From Moorena sp. SIOASIH (GTDB taxonomy: Bacteria; Cyanobacteriota; Cyanobacteriia; Cyanobacteriales; Coleofasciculaceae): 64,000 bases of DNA. Made by a program: the position numbers and the translations under genes. The notes beneath the pieces are model-generated. The model made no database searches, was not told where the DNA came from, and saw nothing but the letters and a program-made list of their open reading frames with translations. This document shows, one piece after another, positions 62,053-64,000 of this stretch. The number at the start of each line of letters is the position of its first letter. The stretch's first letter is position 1. The stretch is taken from contig NZ_JAAHIH010000006.1 in the NCBI RefSeq assembly GCF_010671925.1, positions 186,001 to 250,000 of the forward strand. The letters are read 5' to 3'.

Positions 62053-62758
62053 AGATAATGCTTGTCAGCACAAGCTGGATATAACTATTCTGAATACCAA
62101 CCCTGTTTTAGCATGTCGTAATTAAATCCTGCTGAGTGGGTAATAGGTAATGGGTAATGGGTAATAGGTAATAGGTAATGGGGAATGGGTAATGGGTAAG
62201 CTTTCAGTTATCAGCTTTCAGTTATCAGCTATCAGCGTGTCGCGTATCAGTTATCAGCTTTCAGCTTTCAGCTTATAGGCTATTTGAGGTGCTACTTGAG
62301 GTGCTTATGGGCTATGGGTTACGTTAGGTCACAGGCTTCTAGCCTGTGCCACCGATTCCCGATTCCCGATTCCCGATTCCCGATTCCCGATTCCCGATTC
62401 CCGATTCCCGATTCCCGATTCCCTTTTTCTATATATCTCAAAACAAAAAAAATAGCCGTAGAAATACTATCCACGGCTATTTAAATGACTTATGTCACTG
62501 AGTTACCAAACCGAAACTGATGTGATTCTATTTGATTGACCTTGGTCTTTCGGCCACCCTACGGGACCAGACCGAAGCCAAGGCTCTGGGGGGAAGCCCC
62601 CCCAGAAATTTAGCGATGCAGCGCGGTCTTGGGGAGGCAGCGCGGTCTTGGGGGTTCCCACGGGGCTTACAAGGTGCGGACGCAGGTTCCGCACACAGCC
62701 CCTCCCCATGAGCGACTGCCGTGGTTTCCCCCATGAGCGACTGCATCAAGACAAGGTG
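62053..62758. other. Repeat block with an embedded minus-strand terminator
   Basis: It contains GGTAATGGGTAATAGGTAAT heptamer repeats (about 62145-62205), TTTCAGCTATCAG-type repeats (62210-62275), ATTCCCG heptamers (62345-62425), a strong minus-strand terminator (62443-62475) and a GCAGTCGCTCATGGGG/CGCGGTCTTGGGG family block (about 62540-62757). No reading frame outside the repeats. Confidence 0.8.
62443..62475 (-). terminator. Intrinsic terminator, minus strand
   Basis: AAATAGCCGT (62443-62452) pairs perfectly with ACGGCTATTT (62466-62475) around a 13-nt loop. On the minus strand the stem is followed by a run of eight Ts. The nearest minus-strand gene upstream of it is the small gene ending at 62759, 283 bp away, with a repeat in between. 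Confidence 0.75.
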
Positions 62759-62959
62759 TTATGGCAACAGCCAATACTTCATCATGGTTGTCATCACTTC
62801 CCCTGGAGTTTCAGTAGGTTCCAAAGGGCTCCAGTCGGCAATCTCCCCATAGCCTAGGGAATAAAACATTTGCATACTATGGATTACGGCTTGACGAGGA
62901 CCTTTTAGAGTGTGCTCAACAGGTTGTTTTTTGAGGTTTTGGTTAACGTTTTTTGACAT
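62759..62959 (-). CDS. Small conserved cyanobacterial hypothetical protein
   Basis: The 66-residue product contains HTLKGPRQAVIHSMQMFYSL and then GYGEIADWSPLEPT and PGEVMTTMMKY, a pattern I know from short conserved cyanobacterial proteins of unknown function. It is soluble and has no metal motif. The stop codon TAA (62759-62761) is immediately followed by the TTGTCTTGATGCAGTCGCTC repeat, and its terminator is beyond that repeat at 62443. The start ATG at 62959 lies after an AT-rich leader. Confidence 0.7.
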   Translation of the reverse strand: MSKNVNQNLKKQPVEHTLKGPRQAVIHSMQMFYSLGYGEIADWSPLEPTETPGEVMTTMMKYWLLP

Positions 62960-63310
62960 AAGTCGAAACTTGAAATCATTGTGGATTTACATTGATTCTT
63001 GTAATGATTATAATTTTGTTTGTCAAGGGTTTTTAAAAATCTTTTTGGGGAAGTTTTAGAGGTAATAAAAAAAAGCGTTCGCTCTTAGCGGAAGCTGAGG
63101 CCTTTGGCCACGCTACGCGAACGCTTCATCGCGTAGCGTGACCTTAGGTCAATCCCGTAGCGTCTCTTTCAGAGAATACCGTAAGCTATCAGCTATCAGC
63201 TAATGCGCTACGCGCACGCTACTTGAGGTGCTATCAGCTAATACGTCGAAGCCCGTGCCACCAATTCCCGATTCCCGATTCCCGATTCCCGATTCCCGAT
63301 TCCCTTGTTT
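62960..63310. repeat. Mosaic repeats (AGCGTTCGC, ATTCCCG, TCAGC types)
   Basis: From 63073 to 63180 are interleaved GCGTTCGC, GCCACGCTACGCGAACGC and GTAGCGTGACC modules that can pair with each other. 63184-63245 is a TATCAGCTAAT/ACTTGAGGTGC block like that at 20870-20915, and 63265-63304 are ATTCCCG heptamers. No gene. Confidence 0.8.
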
Positions 63311-63901
63311 TCAGCTGACCGCTGACCGCTGACTGCTTACAGTTTCATTAATTTCAATTTCTGCAATCGGACGCCCAATATCTGTGATAGTTTTGCTAAA
63401 GTTGACTTGACCGATAACTTGCCATTTTAGTTGAAGCTTAGGGGTATTATTAAGATAATCGTAGCTACCTTCAAGGATAGTAATTTTGCTAATCGTGTGG
63501 CTTGTAGCTGTTTGTTGGGCTTGATAGTTGTTAGCCGTTGATGAATTATAATTTTCGATGAGTTCTTTGTAATTAGTTAAAATTACCCCTGTCGTCAGGG
63601 AAGCTAATTTTTCTAAGTTAGTTAGGTCAGCGTCGCAGATATCGATGAAAAATTATTGTTTAAATTCCCTGCATGTAGTAATTATTGTGGGATTTTGTTG
63701 GTCGGGGTGTAACTGTTGTGGATGGCTTGATCTCAATGTTGGCGAAATTTCCCATTTACCGGGATAGATGCTGATGTGTGGTAGTTTTGTTGGTGATTCG
63801 GTAATGGAGGCAGCAACAATTTTTATTTGAGGTGTAGAGATGTCTTTAATTAGTTCTTGCTGAAGCTGCTGGCTGATTTGGGATAGTAGGTTTTGAATCA
63901 T
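63311..63901 (-). pseudogene. Hypothetical protein gene interrupted by an in-frame TAA
   Basis: A single minus-strand frame of 197 codons runs from ATG at 63901 to TGA at 63311, with one internal TAA at 63653-63655. Both halves look coding: the first has a helical start (NLLSQISQQLQQELIKDI) and a beta-rich part (LPHISIYPGKWEISPTL); the second starts FFIDICDADLTNLEKLASLT and includes KLQLKWQVIGQVNFSKTITD. I do not recognise the family. The last codons (SSQRSAVS) come from a CAGCGGTCAGC repeat, which also supplies the final stop. Probably a recent pseudogene, or a stop-codon polymorphism. The gene starts 4 bp from a GGTAATAG repeat array. Confidence 0.6.
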
Positions 63902-63905
63902 TTTT

Positions 63906-64000
63906 TTAGGTAATAGGTAATGGGTAATAGGTAATAGGTAATAGGTAATAGGTAATGGGTAATGGGTAATAGGTAATGGGTAATAGGTAATGGGTAATAG
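63906..64000. repeat. GGTAATA/GGTAATG heptamer tandem array at window edge
   Basis: Thirteen or so copies of TAATAGG/TAATGGG heptamers continue to the window end. The same array type occurs at about 62145-62205. Confidence 0.95.

Overview
The window is chromosomal DNA from a filamentous, repeat-rich cyanobacterium. Evidence for this includes many GCGATCGC (HIP1-type) octamers, a cyanobacterial ftsQ-ftsZ pair, a Pix-type phototaxis operon, a CRR6 NDH-1 assembly factor, an NblR-like regulator, a vMAP-N-like NB-ARC protein and a WD40-repeat serine/threonine kinase. The dense short tandem repeats and mosaic palindromes (modules such as GGCCTTTTGGCCAAGG) resemble large Moorena/Lyngbya-type genomes; that placement is inference. 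No tRNA, rRNA or CRISPR array was seen.

Layout. 0.2-3.5 kb: ftsQ, ftsZ and a coiled-coil membrane protein. 4.4-7.3 kb: an NB-ARC signalling ATPase and a DevC-like ABC permease. 7.9-21.7 kb: a taxis operon in the order pixG-pixH-pixI-pixJ-pixJ2-pixL, the same order I recall for the Synechocystis pix operon, followed by a detached CheW. The first receptor carries a complete DXCF cyanobacteriochrome GAF (Cys581 and Cys609, 28 residues apart). The second receptor is a paralogue of identical length in which the bilin-anchoring Cys is Asp602. 21.7-25.7 kb: a decayed IS605-like relic, a DevA-like ATPase, a bifunctional desaturase/short-chain dehydrogenase and a DM13 lipoprotein gene broken by an IS200/IS605-type relic. 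26.0-36.0 kb: a cellulose-synthase-like GT2, a flavin amine oxidase and a 1.2-kb direct duplication. The duplication is a truncated and an intact metallophosphatase copy flanking an SRPBCC-cupin-GMC oxidoreductase set. 38.1-43.4 kb: a polar amino-acid ABC transporter (binding protein, two permeases, ATPase) whose genes are separated by tandem repeats. 43.5-49.1 kb: ribD, a kinase-WD40 gene whose stop codon is supplied by a MITE-like element, and a complete IS605-type element (tnpA and tnpB). 49.3-57.9 kb: a HAD phosphatase, mreB-mreC-mreD, ssb with a LexA-box match, crr6, a family 9 glycosyltransferase, ispD and endonuclease V. 58-64 kb: small proteins, a DUF192 lipoprotein, an NblR-like regulator and a broken gene at the right edge, all embedded in repeats.

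How it fits together. Most genes are housekeeping or sensory. The taxis genes form one light-input/CheA-output module that probably controls type IV pilus motility. The accessory story is repeat and transposon erosion. Small palindromes, tandem repeats, MITE-like elements and IS200/IS605 relics land in gene ends and intergenic regions; they supply stop codons, separate a gene from its terminator and split genes. No wholly new system could be proven. The strongest leads are the sighted/blind receptor pair, the in-frame UGA junction between a metallophosphatase remnant and the amine oxidase, the DM13 gene interrupted twice, the TnpB with a relocated catalytic Glu, and a modular palindrome with a constant outer stem and variable inner hairpin.
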